Positions 43,435-52,151 of a stretch of DNA of 64,000 bases are shown here, piece by piece; position 1 is the stretch's first letter; each line of letters opens with the position of its first letter. The translations under genes were made by a program, and so were the position numbers. The stretch covers positions 1,519,710 through 1,583,709 of the forward strand of contig NZ_QCZD01000001.1 of the NCBI RefSeq assembly GCF_003075045.1, read 5' to 3'. The notes below the pieces were generated by a model. It made no database searches, had not been told where the DNA came from, and saw only the letters and a list, made by a program, of their open reading frames with translations. This stretch comes from Maribacter litoralis. GTDB lineage: Bacteria; Bacteroidota; Bacteroidia; Flavobacteriales; Flavobacteriaceae.

Positions 43435-44175
43435 ATGAAGATATTAGTTTGCATAAGTAACGTTCCAGATACGACATCTAAAATTAATTTTACAGATGGC
43501 GACACTAAATTTGACACCAATGGTGTACAGTTCGTAATTAACCCTAACGACGAATTTGGATTAACAAGAGCCATGTGGTTCAAAGAAAAACAAGGCGCTT
43601 CAGTTCATATTGCCACAGTAGGCGGACCTACAGTTGAACCTACAATGCGCAAAGCTTTAGCCATAGGCGCAGACGAGGCTTTTAGAATAAACACAGAACC
43701 TACCGATGGTTTTTCCGTTGCACAGCAATTAGCCGAAGTTGTTAAGAACGGTGGTTACGACCTTGTTATTGGCGGTAGAGAATCTATAGACTATAATGGT
43801 GGTATGGTACCAGGAATTTTGGCCTCGTTGACCAATATGAATTTCATCAATTCTTGTATAAGTCTTGAAATTGAAGGTAACGATGTTACCGCAGTAAGAG
43901 AAATTGACGGCGGAAAAGAAAAATTGACAAGCAGCTTACCTTTAGTTGTTGGTGGTCAAAAAGGACTTGTTGAGGAGAGCGACCTACGCATACCTAACAT
44001 GAGAGGTATTATGATGGCCAGAAAAAAGACCCTTACGGTAGTTGAACCTGTTGATGCCCTTAAAGCTACTGAGGATAAAAAATTCGACAAACCAGCTCCA
44101 AAAGGTCCGGTTAAATTAGCCGACAGCGTTGATCAGTTGGTAGATTTATTGCACAACGAAGCAAAAGTCATTTAA
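43435..44175 (+). CDS. etfB: Electron transfer flavoprotein subunit beta
   Basis: 246 residues. With EtfA it forms the soluble ETF heterodimer that takes electrons from acyl-CoA and related dehydrogenases and passes them to ETF:quinone oxidoreductase. Visible features: N-terminal MKILVCISNVPDTTSKINF, the AMP-binding GGRESIDYNGGMVPGILAS, and the C-terminal MMARKKTLTVVEP recognition segment. First gene of etfBA, 37 bases before etfA. The palindrome and a weak -7 box lie just upstream. Confidence 0.96.
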   Translation: MKILVCISNVPDTTSKINFTDGDTKFDTNGVQFVINPNDEFGLTRAMWFKEKQGASVHIATVGGPTVEPTMRKALAIGADEAFRINTEPTDGFSVAQQLAEVVKNGGYDLVIGGRESIDYNGGMVPGILASLTNMNFINSCISLEIEGNDVTAVREIDGGKEKLTSSLPLVVGGQKGLVEESDLRIPNMRGIMMARKKTLTVVEPVDALKATEDKKFDKPAPKGPVKLADSVDQLVDLLHNEAKVI

Positions 44176-44212
44176 TAACCTATTATTTAGGTAAACATTA
44201 AAAACAAAAAAG

Positions 44213-45181
44213 ATGTCAGTTTTAGTATATACAGAATCAGAAAAAGGAAAATTTAAAAAGAACGCGTTCGAAGTTGCTTCTTATGCTGCGGAAGTTGCCA
44301 AAATGATGGGCACTACAGTTACCGCAATTTCTTTTAACAGTGACGAAAACGATACCCTAGGAGATTACGGTGTATCAAAAGTTCTTAACGTTAAAGATGA
44401 TGCGCTTTCAACTTTCAATGCAGGGGCTTACGCTACAACCATTGCCGAAGCCGTAAAAAGCACCGATGCCAAAGTGGTTATTTTAAGTTCTAGCACAGAC
44501 ACCAAATATTTAGCACCATTGTTATCTGCCAAATTATCTGCAGGTTACGCACCTAATGTTGTTCAAGCTCCTGAAAGCACTTCGCCTTTTATGGTTAAAA
44601 GATCCGCTTTCAGTAATAAAGGTTTTGCCCACACGCAAATAGATACCGATATTAAAATTGTAGGGGTATCAAACAATGCATTTGGAGCACATGAAAATAA
44701 GACAGATGTATCTGTTGAAGAAATAGCTGCTGCCACAGACGGTGTTACCAACATCACAAAATCTGTTGAAGTTGATAAAGTAGTCGGTAAAGCAACTATA
44801 GCAGATGCAGATATAGTCGTTTCTGCAGGTAGAGGATTAAAAGGTCCTGAAAACTGGGGAATGATCGAAGAGCTTGCCGATGTTTTAGGCGCTGCTACCG
44901 CTTGCTCCAAACCAGTTTCAGATTTAGGCTGGAGACCACACGGTGAACACGTAGGACAAACCGGAAAGCCAGTTGCAAGTAACCTTTACATTGCCATTGG
45001 TATATCTGGAGCCATTCAACATTTAGCAGGTGTAAGTGCCTCTAAAACCAAAGTTGTCATCAATAATGACCCCGAAGCACCTTTCTTCAAAGCTGCTGAT
45101 TACGGAATTGTTGGCGATGCCTTTGAAGTTGTTCCTCAATTGATTGAAAAATTAAAAGATTTTAAAGCACAAAACGGCTAA
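44213..45181 (+). CDS. etfA: Electron transfer flavoprotein subunit alpha
   Basis: 322 residues. The C-terminal FAD domain is complete: SAGRGLKGPENWGMIEELAD, CSKPVSDLGWRPHGEHVGQT (conserved Arg), YIAIGISGAIQHLAG and NDPEAPFFKAADYGIVGD. The N-terminal domain, with VLVYTESEKGKFKKNAFEVA, matches the family. Forms the ETF dimer with EtfB, whose gene precedes it. It is closed by a terminator hairpin that ends before the next gene. Confidence 0.97.
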   Translation: MSVLVYTESEKGKFKKNAFEVASYAAEVAKMMGTTVTAISFNSDENDTLGDYGVSKVLNVKDDALSTFNAGAYATTIAEAVKSTDAKVVILSSSTDTKYLAPLLSAKLSAGYAPNVVQAPESTSPFMVKRSAFSNKGFAHTQIDTDIKIVGVSNNAFGAHENKTDVSVEEIAAATDGVTNITKSVEVDKVVGKATIADADIVVSAGRGLKGPENWGMIEELADVLGAATACSKPVSDLGWRPHGEHVGQTGKPVASNLYIAIGISGAIQHLAGVSASKTKVVINNDPEAPFFKAADYGIVGDAFEVVPQLIEKLKDFKAQNG

Positions 45182-45204
45182 ATTTTTGTTATTTTGTGCC
45201 CCTT

Positions 45205-45254
45205 AAAGGGCTGTTCGGATAGTTGGAGCCCAAGTATTCGAACAGCCTTTTTTA
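45205..45254 (+). terminator. Terminator after etfA
   Basis: GGCTGTTCG-(21)-CGAACAGCC followed by seven T, ending about a dozen bases before the next gene starts. Confidence 0.9.
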
Positions 45255-45265
45255 GTTTAAAATCT

Positions 45266-45895
45266 ATGAGTCTAGTACGATTAAAAATAAAAGGAATCTC
45301 TTACAGCCAAACTCAGAATGGTGCCTATGCACTTATTTTGAACGAGGTTGAGGGCGACAGAAAACTACCCATTGTTATTGGTGCTTTTGAGGCCCAATCA
45401 ATTGCTATTGCCCTAGAAAAAGAAATAAAGCCACCAAGACCGCTTACCCATGATCTGTTCAAAAACTTTTCAGACAGGTTTGACATCGTTATTAAGCAGG
45501 TTATTATTCACAAATTGGTAGACGGCGTATTTTATTCTAGCATTATTTGCGAAAGAGATGGCATAGAAGAAATTATCGATGCAAGAACAAGTGATGCCAT
45601 TGCCTTGGCATTACGCTTTAACGCCCCCATTTTCACATATAAGACTATATTGGACAAAGCTGGAATATTCTTGAAATTCTCCTCTAAAGAGAAAGATCAG
45701 AAAGAAAGCGATGATAGTATAATGGTCGATGAAATTTTACAGGAAGGCGAAACAGTAGAAATAGATTCTGGTGCTACAGATGGTTACACTGAACTTACCA
45801 TTGAAGAGCTTGAAGCAGAATTAAAAAAGGCAGTCACCAACGAAGACTACGAAAAGGCGGCAAAATTGAGAGATGAAATCTCTAAACGCAATTAA
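45266..45895 (+). CDS. Bifunctional nuclease (BFN) domain protein with UVR motif
   Basis: 209 residues from ATG 45266; the longer frame runs through the terminator and is rejected. The BFN/DUF151 domain fills residues 1-~135 (ISYSQTQNGAYALILNEVEG, IVIGAFEAQSIAIALEK, DARTSDAIALALRFNAPIFT). A C-terminal UvrB/UvrC-type motif (IEELEAELKKAVTNEDYEKA) follows an acidic linker. Similar domains in plants have DNase/RNase activity, but bacterial roles are poorly defined. Lies 18 bases before the nucleoside transporter gene, suggesting a pair. Confidence 0.9.
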   Translation: MSLVRLKIKGISYSQTQNGAYALILNEVEGDRKLPIVIGAFEAQSIAIALEKEIKPPRPLTHDLFKNFSDRFDIVIKQVIIHKLVDGVFYSSIICERDGIEEIIDARTSDAIALALRFNAPIFTYKTILDKAGIFLKFSSKEKDQKESDDSIMVDEILQEGETVEIDSGATDGYTELTIEELEAELKKAVTNEDYEKAAKLRDEISKRN

Positions 45896-45912
45896 ATATT
45901 AAATTATAGTTT

Positions 45913-47373
45913 ATGAAAAAGGGCAAATGGCTGCTATTTTTTGCACTAATTCTTACCACAATTACATTTGCTCAAGACGTAGACGTAACCGTACCATTAG
46001 AAAACACTACAGACACTACTTTAGTTGAAGATGTAGCAAATGCCGGCGAAATAAATATGTCCATAAACGAGGGGTTTTCCATCAACAGCCTGGGCAGAGG
46101 TGTTTTAGGTATGGCGGTGCTACTACTTTTAGCATTCTTATTCAGCTCTAATAGAAGGGCTATAAACTGGAAAACAGTTGGTATAGGTTTGGCGCTTCAA
46201 TTGGTAATTGCTATTGGCGTATTAAAAGTACCATTCGTTCAATTGGTTTTCGAGCAAATAGGTAAAGTATTCGTTAGTATTTTAGAATTTACACGCGCAG
46301 GAAGTAAATTCCTTTTTGAAGGTCTTGTTGTAGACACAGGTACTTTTGGCTATATTTTTGCCTTTCAGGTATTGCCTACCATTATATTTTTCTCAGCACT
46401 TACTTCGTTATTGTTTTACTTAGGACTGATACAAAAGGTGGTAAAATGGTTGGCCTGGGCACTTTCCAAAACTTTAGGAATATCGGGACCTGAAAGTTTG
46501 TCTGTAGCAGGAAACATCTTTTTAGGACAAACCGAAGCTCCTTTATTAATAAAAGCTTACCTAGAAAAGATGACACGTTCAGAAATTCTGTTGGTCATGA
46601 TCGGTGGTATGGCTACTGTTGCAGGCGCTGTATTAGCTGCGTATATAGGGTTTTTAGGTGGTGAGGACGAGGTACTTCAATTGGTATTCGCTAAGCATTT
46701 ATTGGCAGCATCCGTAATGGCTGCTCCCGGTGCCATTGTAATCTCAAAAATGCTTTATCCACAAACCGAAGAGGTAAACAGTGATGTACACGTTTCCTCC
46801 GAAAAAATAGGAGCCAATGTATTGGATGCTATTGCCAATGGTACAACCGAAGGATTAAAGCTTGCCGTAAACGTAGGGGCAATGTTGCTAGTGTTCGTCG
46901 CCATCATAGCCATGGTGAACGGTATTTTAGAATGGACAGGTGATTTAACACACCTAAATGGCTGGATAGCTGATAATACTTCTTATTCAAAATTTTCTTT
47001 AGAAGCTATTTTAGGTACAATTTTCGCCCCTTTGATGTGGCTTATCGGCGTTGCCAACGAAGACATTATGCTTATGGGTCAATTATTGGGCATTAAATTA
47101 GTAGCTAGTGAATTTGTTGGATACATTCAATTAGCAGAACTGAAAGACCTTTCTACAGACGCTAACTTAACGTACAATAAGTCTGTAATAATGGCTACTT
47201 ATATGCTATGTGGTTTTGCCAACTTTGCGTCTATAGGAATTCAAATTGGCGGTATTGGCTCACTGGCACCTGGACAAAGAAAAACGTTATCCGAATTCGG
47301 AATGAAGGCTGTTTTAGGTGGTTCTTTAGCTTCGTTACTTTCTGCCACTATCGCTGGTATGATTTTAGGATAA
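45913..47373 (+). CDS. Concentrative nucleoside transporter (NupC/CNT family)
   Basis: 486 residues. An N-terminal signal-like helix, an acidic segment (about 22-55), then the CNT core: NRRAINWKTVGIGLALQL, the gate-like FQVLPTIIFFSALTSLL, FLGQTEAPLLIKAYL (nucleoside/Na+ site), MATVAGAVLAAY and NFASIGIQIGGIGSLAPGQR. CNT proteins import nucleosides with Na+ or H+. Function fits salvage with the deoxynucleoside kinase at 32346 and thyA just downstream. It is longer than E. coli NupC (400) because of the N-terminal part. After the stop is a short dispersed-looking GC-rich sequence. Confidence 0.93.
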   Translation: MKKGKWLLFFALILTTITFAQDVDVTVPLENTTDTTLVEDVANAGEINMSINEGFSINSLGRGVLGMAVLLLLAFLFSSNRRAINWKTVGIGLALQLVIAIGVLKVPFVQLVFEQIGKVFVSILEFTRAGSKFLFEGLVVDTGTFGYIFAFQVLPTIIFFSALTSLLFYLGLIQKVVKWLAWALSKTLGISGPESLSVAGNIFLGQTEAPLLIKAYLEKMTRSEILLVMIGGMATVAGAVLAAYIGFLGGEDEVLQLVFAKHLLAASVMAAPGAIVISKMLYPQTEEVNSDVHVSSEKIGANVLDAIANGTTEGLKLAVNVGAMLLVFVAIIAMVNGILEWTGDLTHLNGWIADNTSYSKFSLEAILGTIFAPLMWLIGVANEDIMLMGQLLGIKLVASEFVGYIQLAELKDLSTDANLTYNKSVIMATYMLCGFANFASIGIQIGGIGSLAPGQRKTLSEFGMKAVLGGSLASLLSATIAGMILG

Positions 47374-47375
47374 AA

Positions 47376-47400
47376 AGACCCCTAGCCCCCAAAAGGGGAA
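47376..47400 (+). repeat. GC-rich CCCCTAGCCCCCAAAAGGGG element after nupC
   Basis: Directly after the transporter stop codon sits GACCCCTAGCCCCCAAAAGGGGAA, with a small CCCC-AAAA-GGGG hairpin (47387-47398). Its composition contrasts with the AT-rich surroundings. I recall very similar strings scattered in intergenic regions of flavobacterial genomes; only one copy is in this window. Confidence 0.45.
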
Positions 47401-47470
47401 CACTTATTATTTCGTTGATAATTATTGATAACTGAAAAGTTATTCCTCTGTTTTACATATTTTCTTTCTT

Positions 47471-47478
47471 TATTTTTG
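47471..47478 (+). promoter_or_regulatory. -7 box (TATTTTTG) upstream of thyA
   Basis: TATTTTTG fits TAnnTTTG and would start the transcript at about 47485, so the palindrome at 47497-47528 lies in the thyA mRNA leader. Confidence 0.5.
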
Positions 47479-47496
47479 ATACAACAAAAATCATTA

Positions 47497-47528
47497 CTCC
47501 TTGAGTTCTATGCATAGAACTCAAGGAG
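47497..47528. promoter_or_regulatory. Perfect 32-bp palindrome in the thyA leader
   Basis: Each arm is CTCCTTGAGTTCTATG or its exact complement, no mismatch, with centre TGCA. As RNA it folds into a 14-bp stem with a four-base loop. The right arm contains AAGGAG ending about ten bases before the ATG at 47539, a good Shine-Dalgarno position, which the stem would hide. No T run follows, so it is not a terminator. It could be an RNA switch, a protein operator or both. Confidence 0.65.
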
Positions 47529-47538
47529 CTCTATTCTT

Positions 47539-48363
47539 ATGAAACAATACCACGACTTACTTAATCACGTATTAGCTGCAGGAAACCAAAAAGGCGACCG
47601 AACAGGAACAGGAACCAAAAGTGTTTTTGGGTATCAAATGCGTTTTGACCTCAGCGAAGGTTTCCCCATGGTAACCACCAAAAAATTACATTTAAAATCT
47701 ATAGTATATGAACTACTTTGGTTTTTAAAAGGTGATACAAATATTAAGTATTTACAGGAGAACGGAGTTCGTATTTGGAACGAGTGGGCAGATGAAAATG
47801 GAGATCTTGGTCCGGTTTATGGTCACCAATGGCGAAATTGGAACGATGATGAAATTGACCAAATCAAAGAAGTTGTACATTCTTTAAAAACAAACCCAAA
47901 TAGCAGAAGAATGTTAGTTTCCGCTTGGAACCCTAGTGTTTTGCCAGATACCTCTAAGTCTTTCTCTGAGAATGTAGCTAACGGCAAAGCAGCTTTACCA
48001 CCTTGTCATGCATTCTTTCAATTTTATGTTGCGGACGGCAAATTATCTTGCCAGTTATACCAACGTAGTGCAGATATTTTTTTAGGAGTGCCTTTCAATA
48101 TTGCATCTTATGCCTTGTTTACCATGATGATGGCGCAAGTTTGTGGATATGAAGCTGGGGATTTTATCCATACTTTTGGCGATGCCCATATATATAATAA
48201 TCATATGGAGCAGGTTGAATTACAATTAAGCAGAGAGCCCAGACCTTTGCCTAAAATGAAAATAAATCCTGATGTGAAAGATATTTTCGATTTCAAATTC
48301 GAGGACTTCACATTAGAAGATTATAATCCGTATCCTCATATAAAAGGGATAGTAGCCGTTTAG
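47539..48363 (+). CDS. thyA: Thymidylate synthase
   Basis: 274 residues. Converts dUMP and methylenetetrahydrofolate to dTMP. Active-site C156 lies in PPCHAFFQF; the phosphate-binding arginine is R21 in GDRTGTGT; further conserved parts are [29 protein letters not shown] and [12 protein letters not shown]. It has a ~10-residue insert ([17 protein letters not shown]) before the active-site loop relative to E. coli. Classical ThyA, not the flavin-dependent ThyX. Its leader has an SD-like AAGGAG within a strong palindrome. Confidence 0.98.
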   Translation: MKQYHDLLNHVLAAGNQKGDRTGTGTKSVFGYQMRFDLSEGFPMVTTKKLHLKSIVYELLWFLKGDTNIKYLQENGVRIWNEWADENGDLGPVYGHQWRNWNDDEIDQIKEVVHSLKTNPNSRRMLVSAWNPSVLPDTSKSFSENVANGKAALPPCHAFFQFYVADGKLSCQLYQRSADIFLGVPFNIASYALFTMMMAQVCGYEAGDFIHTFGDAHIYNNHMEQVELQLSREPRPLPKMKINPDVKDIFDFKFEDFTLEDYNPYPHIKGIVAV

Positions 48364-48435
48364 TATCAATTTCTTAATTTATCAGATTAATACGCATTGG
48401 TCAATTTTATTTAACTTACAATAAAATTGTTAACC

Positions 48436-49596
48436 ATGGTTAGTACTGATACGCTCTTAGATTTCTTTATAGAAACTAGAGAGCATACCGAGGCTATTTG
48501 CGAGCCCCTAGAAATTGAAGATTATGTGGTACAACCAATAATTGATGTATCTCCACCAAAATGGCACTTAGGCCATACCACTTGGTTCTTTGAAGAATTC
48601 ATACTTAAATCTTATGATGCATCTTATCAAATATTCGATGAAGACTTCTCGTTCGTATTCAACAGTTACTATGAAACCGTAGGTAAACGTGTTGTTCGCG
48701 CTGACCGAGGCAACCTTTCTAGACCTTCCGTAAAAAAGGTTTATGAATACCGTACCTACGTGACTCAAGCAATGAACAAATTGCTAGAATCAAATAATGA
48801 TCAAAAGCTATTAGAAGTTCTTGAAATAGGGATTCATCACGAAAAACAGCATCAAGAATTATTACTTACGGACATTAAATATATTTTAGGCAACAATCCG
48901 CTATTACCCAAGTATTCCGATACTTTTAAAGAATTTACCGTTGAGAAAGGCACACAACAGTGGATATCGATGAGCGAAGGCATATATGAAATTGGCCATA
49001 ATTCTACAGACTTTTGTTTTGACAATGAATTAGGCAGACACAAGGTGTACTTACACGACTATCAAATATCCAATAAACTTGTTACCAATGGAGAATATTT
49101 GGAATTTATAAAAGCAGATGGCTATAAACGATTTGACCTTTGGCACGCCGCTGGATGGGATTGGGTGCAGCAAAAAAAAATAAACTCACCTTTATATTGG
49201 CACCTAATAGATGACACCTGGCATTACTACAGCCTTAATGGGTTAACAAAGATCGATGTAGATGCTCCAGTAACCCACATTTCGTACTTTGAAGCCTTTG
49301 CTTTTGCACAATTTAAAAATTGCCGCCTACCAACTGAATTTGAATGGGAAACAGCACAGAATTCATTTAACTGGGGACAACGTTGGGAATGGACAGAAAG
49401 CGCCTATTTACCCTACCCCAATTATAAAAAAGTTGACGGAGCCTTGGGCGAATACAATGGCAAATTTATGGTGAATCAAAAAGTACTTAGAGGTAGCTCT
49501 GTAGCAACACCTAACAGGCATGCGAGACACACATATCGCAATTTCTTTCAGACAGATTTAAAATGGCAGTTTACCGGGATAAGGTTAGCCAAATAA
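48436..49596 (+). CDS. egtB: Ergothioneine biosynthesis sulfoxide synthase EgtB
   Basis: 386 residues from ATG 48436 (MVSTDTLLDFF); a TTG three codons earlier is less likely. Non-haem iron enzyme that joins trimethylhistidine (hercynine) to a cysteine-containing thiol and inserts oxygen. The N-terminal DinB_2 domain carries the iron ligands in WHLGHTTWFFEEF and HHEKQHQELL; the C-terminal formylglycine-generating-like domain has RLPTEFEWETA, RWEWTESAYLPYP and VLRGSSVATP. egtD follows 16 bases later, giving the two core enzymes. Thiol donor (cysteine or gamma-glutamylcysteine) cannot be read from the sequence. Confidence 0.94.
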   Translation: MVSTDTLLDFFIETREHTEAICEPLEIEDYVVQPIIDVSPPKWHLGHTTWFFEEFILKSYDASYQIFDEDFSFVFNSYYETVGKRVVRADRGNLSRPSVKKVYEYRTYVTQAMNKLLESNNDQKLLEVLEIGIHHEKQHQELLLTDIKYILGNNPLLPKYSDTFKEFTVEKGTQQWISMSEGIYEIGHNSTDFCFDNELGRHKVYLHDYQISNKLVTNGEYLEFIKADGYKRFDLWHAAGWDWVQQKKINSPLYWHLIDDTWHYYSLNGLTKIDVDAPVTHISYFEAFAFAQFKNCRLPTEFEWETAQNSFNWGQRWEWTESAYLPYPNYKKVDGALGEYNGKFMVNQKVLRGSSVATPNRHARHTYRNFFQTDLKWQFTGIRLAK

Positions 49597-49612
49597 TAAC
49601 GACATACTTATT

Positions 49613-50581
49613 ATGCAAAACACTAACATAGCACCAGTTGTTACAACTGAATTTGAAAAAGAGGTGCACGCCGGTTTAACCGACTACCCAAAACATCTAT
49701 CATCAAAATATTTTTACGATAAAAAGGGTGATAAACTTTTTCAAGATATTATGGCAATGCCAACATATTACCTAACCGATTGTGAATATGAGATTCTTGA
49801 AAACAACAAAGAGAAAATTACAGAATTGTTCGCTAATTCAGGTACATTCGATTTAATAGAGTTAGGTGCGGGTGACGGTAAAAAAACAAAAATATTACTG
49901 AAAGAATTTAGTGATAAAAATATTGATTTTACATACGTACCTATTGACATCAGTGAAAACGCCCTTAATCAACTTCACAATTCTTGTGAAAAAGAAATAC
50001 CCAAAGTAAACGTTCTACCCATTCAAGGAACTTATTTTGAGGCTTTAAAAGAAATAAAACACAGAAAGAACAGAAAGGTTATTTTATTCTTAGGTTCAAA
50101 CATTGGTAATCTTGAACACGATCAAGCCGTAGTTTTCATGAAAAAAATTCAACAGCTCATGCAACCGAATGACTTGCTCTTAATAGGCTTCGACCAAAAG
50201 AAAAATCCAAAAACCATACTAGATGCTTATAGCGATCAAGAAGGGGTAACCGCAGCATTCAACAAAAATATTCTTGCTAGAATAAATACAGAATTAGATG
50301 GTAATTTTGATTTAGATCAGTTTTTACACTGGGAAGTTTATAATCCAGAAACCGGATCGGCAAAAAGCTATTTGGTTTCTAAAATTGAGCAAAACATCAG
50401 AATTGAAGCCCTAGACCTAACGGTTCAATTTAAGCAATGGGAAACCATACACACAGAAATATCTCAAAAATATGACGACCAAATTATCAACTGGCTCGCT
50501 AAAGAATCAGGTTTAAAAATGACCACTGATTATCAATCTAAAGAATATGGATACAAAAATTGTGTTTTCAAAAAAGTTTAG
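49613..50581 (+). CDS. egtD: L-histidine N-alpha-methyltransferase EgtD
   Basis: 322 residues, usual length. SAM-dependent; makes hercynine (trimethylhistidine) by three methylations of histidine. SAM-binding FDLIELGAGDGKKTKILL, the preceding YFYDKKGDKLFQDIMAMPTYY and IDISENALNQL are diagnostic. Encoded right after egtB; no EgtA, EgtC or EgtE gene is in the window, as in reduced ergothioneine clusters that use other thiol donors and lyases. Ended by a terminator shared in sequence with that after aspC. Confidence 0.95.
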   Translation: MQNTNIAPVVTTEFEKEVHAGLTDYPKHLSSKYFYDKKGDKLFQDIMAMPTYYLTDCEYEILENNKEKITELFANSGTFDLIELGAGDGKKTKILLKEFSDKNIDFTYVPIDISENALNQLHNSCEKEIPKVNVLPIQGTYFEALKEIKHRKNRKVILFLGSNIGNLEHDQAVVFMKKIQQLMQPNDLLLIGFDQKKNPKTILDAYSDQEGVTAAFNKNILARINTELDGNFDLDQFLHWEVYNPETGSAKSYLVSKIEQNIRIEALDLTVQFKQWETIHTEISQKYDDQIINWLAKESGLKMTTDYQSKEYGYKNCVFKKV

Positions 50582-50603
50582 TCAAAAGAAACAATTCCAA
50601 AAT

Positions 50604-50637
50604 AAAAAAAAGTCCCTTTAAATAAAGGGACTTTTTT
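50604..50637. terminator. Bidirectional terminator between egtD and trkH
   Basis: AAAAAAAGTCCCTTTA-aa-TAAAGGGACTTTTTT between convergent genes. The 34-base sequence is practically identical to that at 26984-27017. Confidence 0.94.
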
Positions 50638-50656
50638 ATTCGTATAATTTTCTAAT

Positions 50657-52150
50657 CTAGGTACTTTTCCAGAAATACGGTGTCAATAAAATTAGTACTG
50701 TAAACAATTCTAACCTACCTGCAAGCATTAAAAATCCGCACCACCATTTTGCCAGGTCTGGCAAACTATTAAAATTACTAACCGGGTTTAAACTACCTAA
50801 AGCCGGACCAACATTACCTAATGAAGATGCCGCCCCGCCAATTGCTGTTTCAAAATCTAAGCCCAAGAAACCTAAAATTAGAGCTCCAATTATAAACAAT
50901 AACATATAGAGTACGAAAAAGCCAATTATATTATAGACAATTTTCTCTTTTACCGTTTTATCATTATAACGAACGGGGATTATTGCATTGGTATGTAAGG
51001 TTCGCTTAAACTCCAATACCCCATTTTTAATAATCAACAAGTGCCTCATTACCTTTATACCACCAGCCGTAGAACCTGCCGAACCACCTAAAAAGAAAAG
51101 TCCGAAGAAAAATACGGTCAAAAATGGTGTCCATTGTGTAAAATCGGCACTAACAAATCCTGTAGTAGTTATTACGGAGATAATTTGGAACAAGGAATGT
51201 CTTATTGCACTTTCAGCTTTACCCAACACCATAGGATAACCCGGAGTGAGTTCCGTTATATTAGCTTTAAAATATACCACCAATGCAACAATGATAGTAA
51301 ATACAATTACAAAGCCTGTGTAATACCTAAACTCCTCGTCCTTTATTACTTTCTGAACCTTCCCTTTAAAAGCAAAATAACTTAATACAAAATTGCTACC
51401 TGCCAAAAACATAAAGAAAATGATGATATACTGAATCATTGGCTGATCGTTCCAATGGGCTACACTTGCATTTTTAGTTGAAAAACCACCTGTAGACAAG
51501 GTTGCCATTGCATGGTTTATAGCATCGAAGAAAGACATACCTGCCAACTGTAGAAGAATGGTTTCTGCTACAGTATAACCAAAATAAATAAGCCAAAGTC
51601 TTTTTGCAGTATCCGTAATCCTTGGGTGTAATTTATCACCTGTGGGTCCGGGGGCTTCTGCCGAAAATAGTTGCATACCACCTATACCTAACAACGGTAA
51701 TATGGCAATTGCCAAAACAATAATTCCCATTCCGCCAATCCAATGGGTTAAGCTACGCCAAAAAAGTATTCCTTCTGGCATTGCCTCAATATCATCCATA
51801 ATTGATGCACCTGTTGTGGTATATCCGGATATCGTTTCAAAAAAAGCATTGGTGACCGTAGGTAAAGCTCCAGAAAATAGATAAGGTAACATACCAGAAA
51901 TGGACATGACTATCCATCCAAAAGTTACAATTATATATCCTTCTTTTTGCTTTACTTCTTTTTTATGACCCCTTGTGTAGTACATCATAAAAACACCAAC
52001 AAACATTGTACAGATCGAAGCCAAAGCAATACTTAGTGTAGCCCCATCTTTATACAAGCCACTGACTACTGCTGCCAAAAGCATGAATCCACCATTACAA
52101 AGTAACAGCAGCCCCATGATATGAAATATGATTCTTAAGTTAAGCCTCAT
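50657..52150 (-). CDS. trkH: Trk-type potassium uptake protein, membrane subunit
   Basis: 497 residues. K+ channel-like transporter with four P-loop/TM repeats: filter regions ISGYTTTGASIMDD, ATLSTGGFSTKNAS, TTTGFVSADFTQW and the final GPALGSLNPVSNFNSLPD. It works with the cytoplasmic NAD-binding ring TrkA, whose gene ends one base before this start. Together they import K+, important for osmotic balance in salt water. Typical length; no extension. Confidence 0.95.
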   Translation of the reverse strand: MRLNLRIIFHIMGLLLLCNGGFMLLAAVVSGLYKDGATLSIALASICTMFVGVFMMYYTRGHKKEVKQKEGYIIVTFGWIVMSISGMLPYLFSGALPTVTNAFFETISGYTTTGASIMDDIEAMPEGILFWRSLTHWIGGMGIIVLAIAILPLLGIGGMQLFSAEAPGPTGDKLHPRITDTAKRLWLIYFGYTVAETILLQLAGMSFFDAINHAMATLSTGGFSTKNASVAHWNDQPMIQYIIIFFMFLAGSNFVLSYFAFKGKVQKVIKDEEFRYYTGFVIVFTIIVALVVYFKANITELTPGYPMVLGKAESAIRHSLFQIISVITTTGFVSADFTQWTPFLTVFFFGLFFLGGSAGSTAGGIKVMRHLLIIKNGVLEFKRTLHTNAIIPVRYNDKTVKEKIVYNIIGFFVLYMLLFIIGALILGFLGLDFETAIGGAASSLGNVGPALGSLNPVSNFNSLPDLAKWWCGFLMLAGRLELFTVLILLTPYFWKST

Positions 52151-52151
52151 C

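Noticed and set aside
45194..45265. Longer start for the bifunctional nuclease gene
   Set aside because: The additional codons run through the etfA terminator hairpin; the family starts at the later methionine.
47497..47528. Intrinsic terminator for nupC
   Set aside because: No T run follows and a promoter box lies upstream of it.
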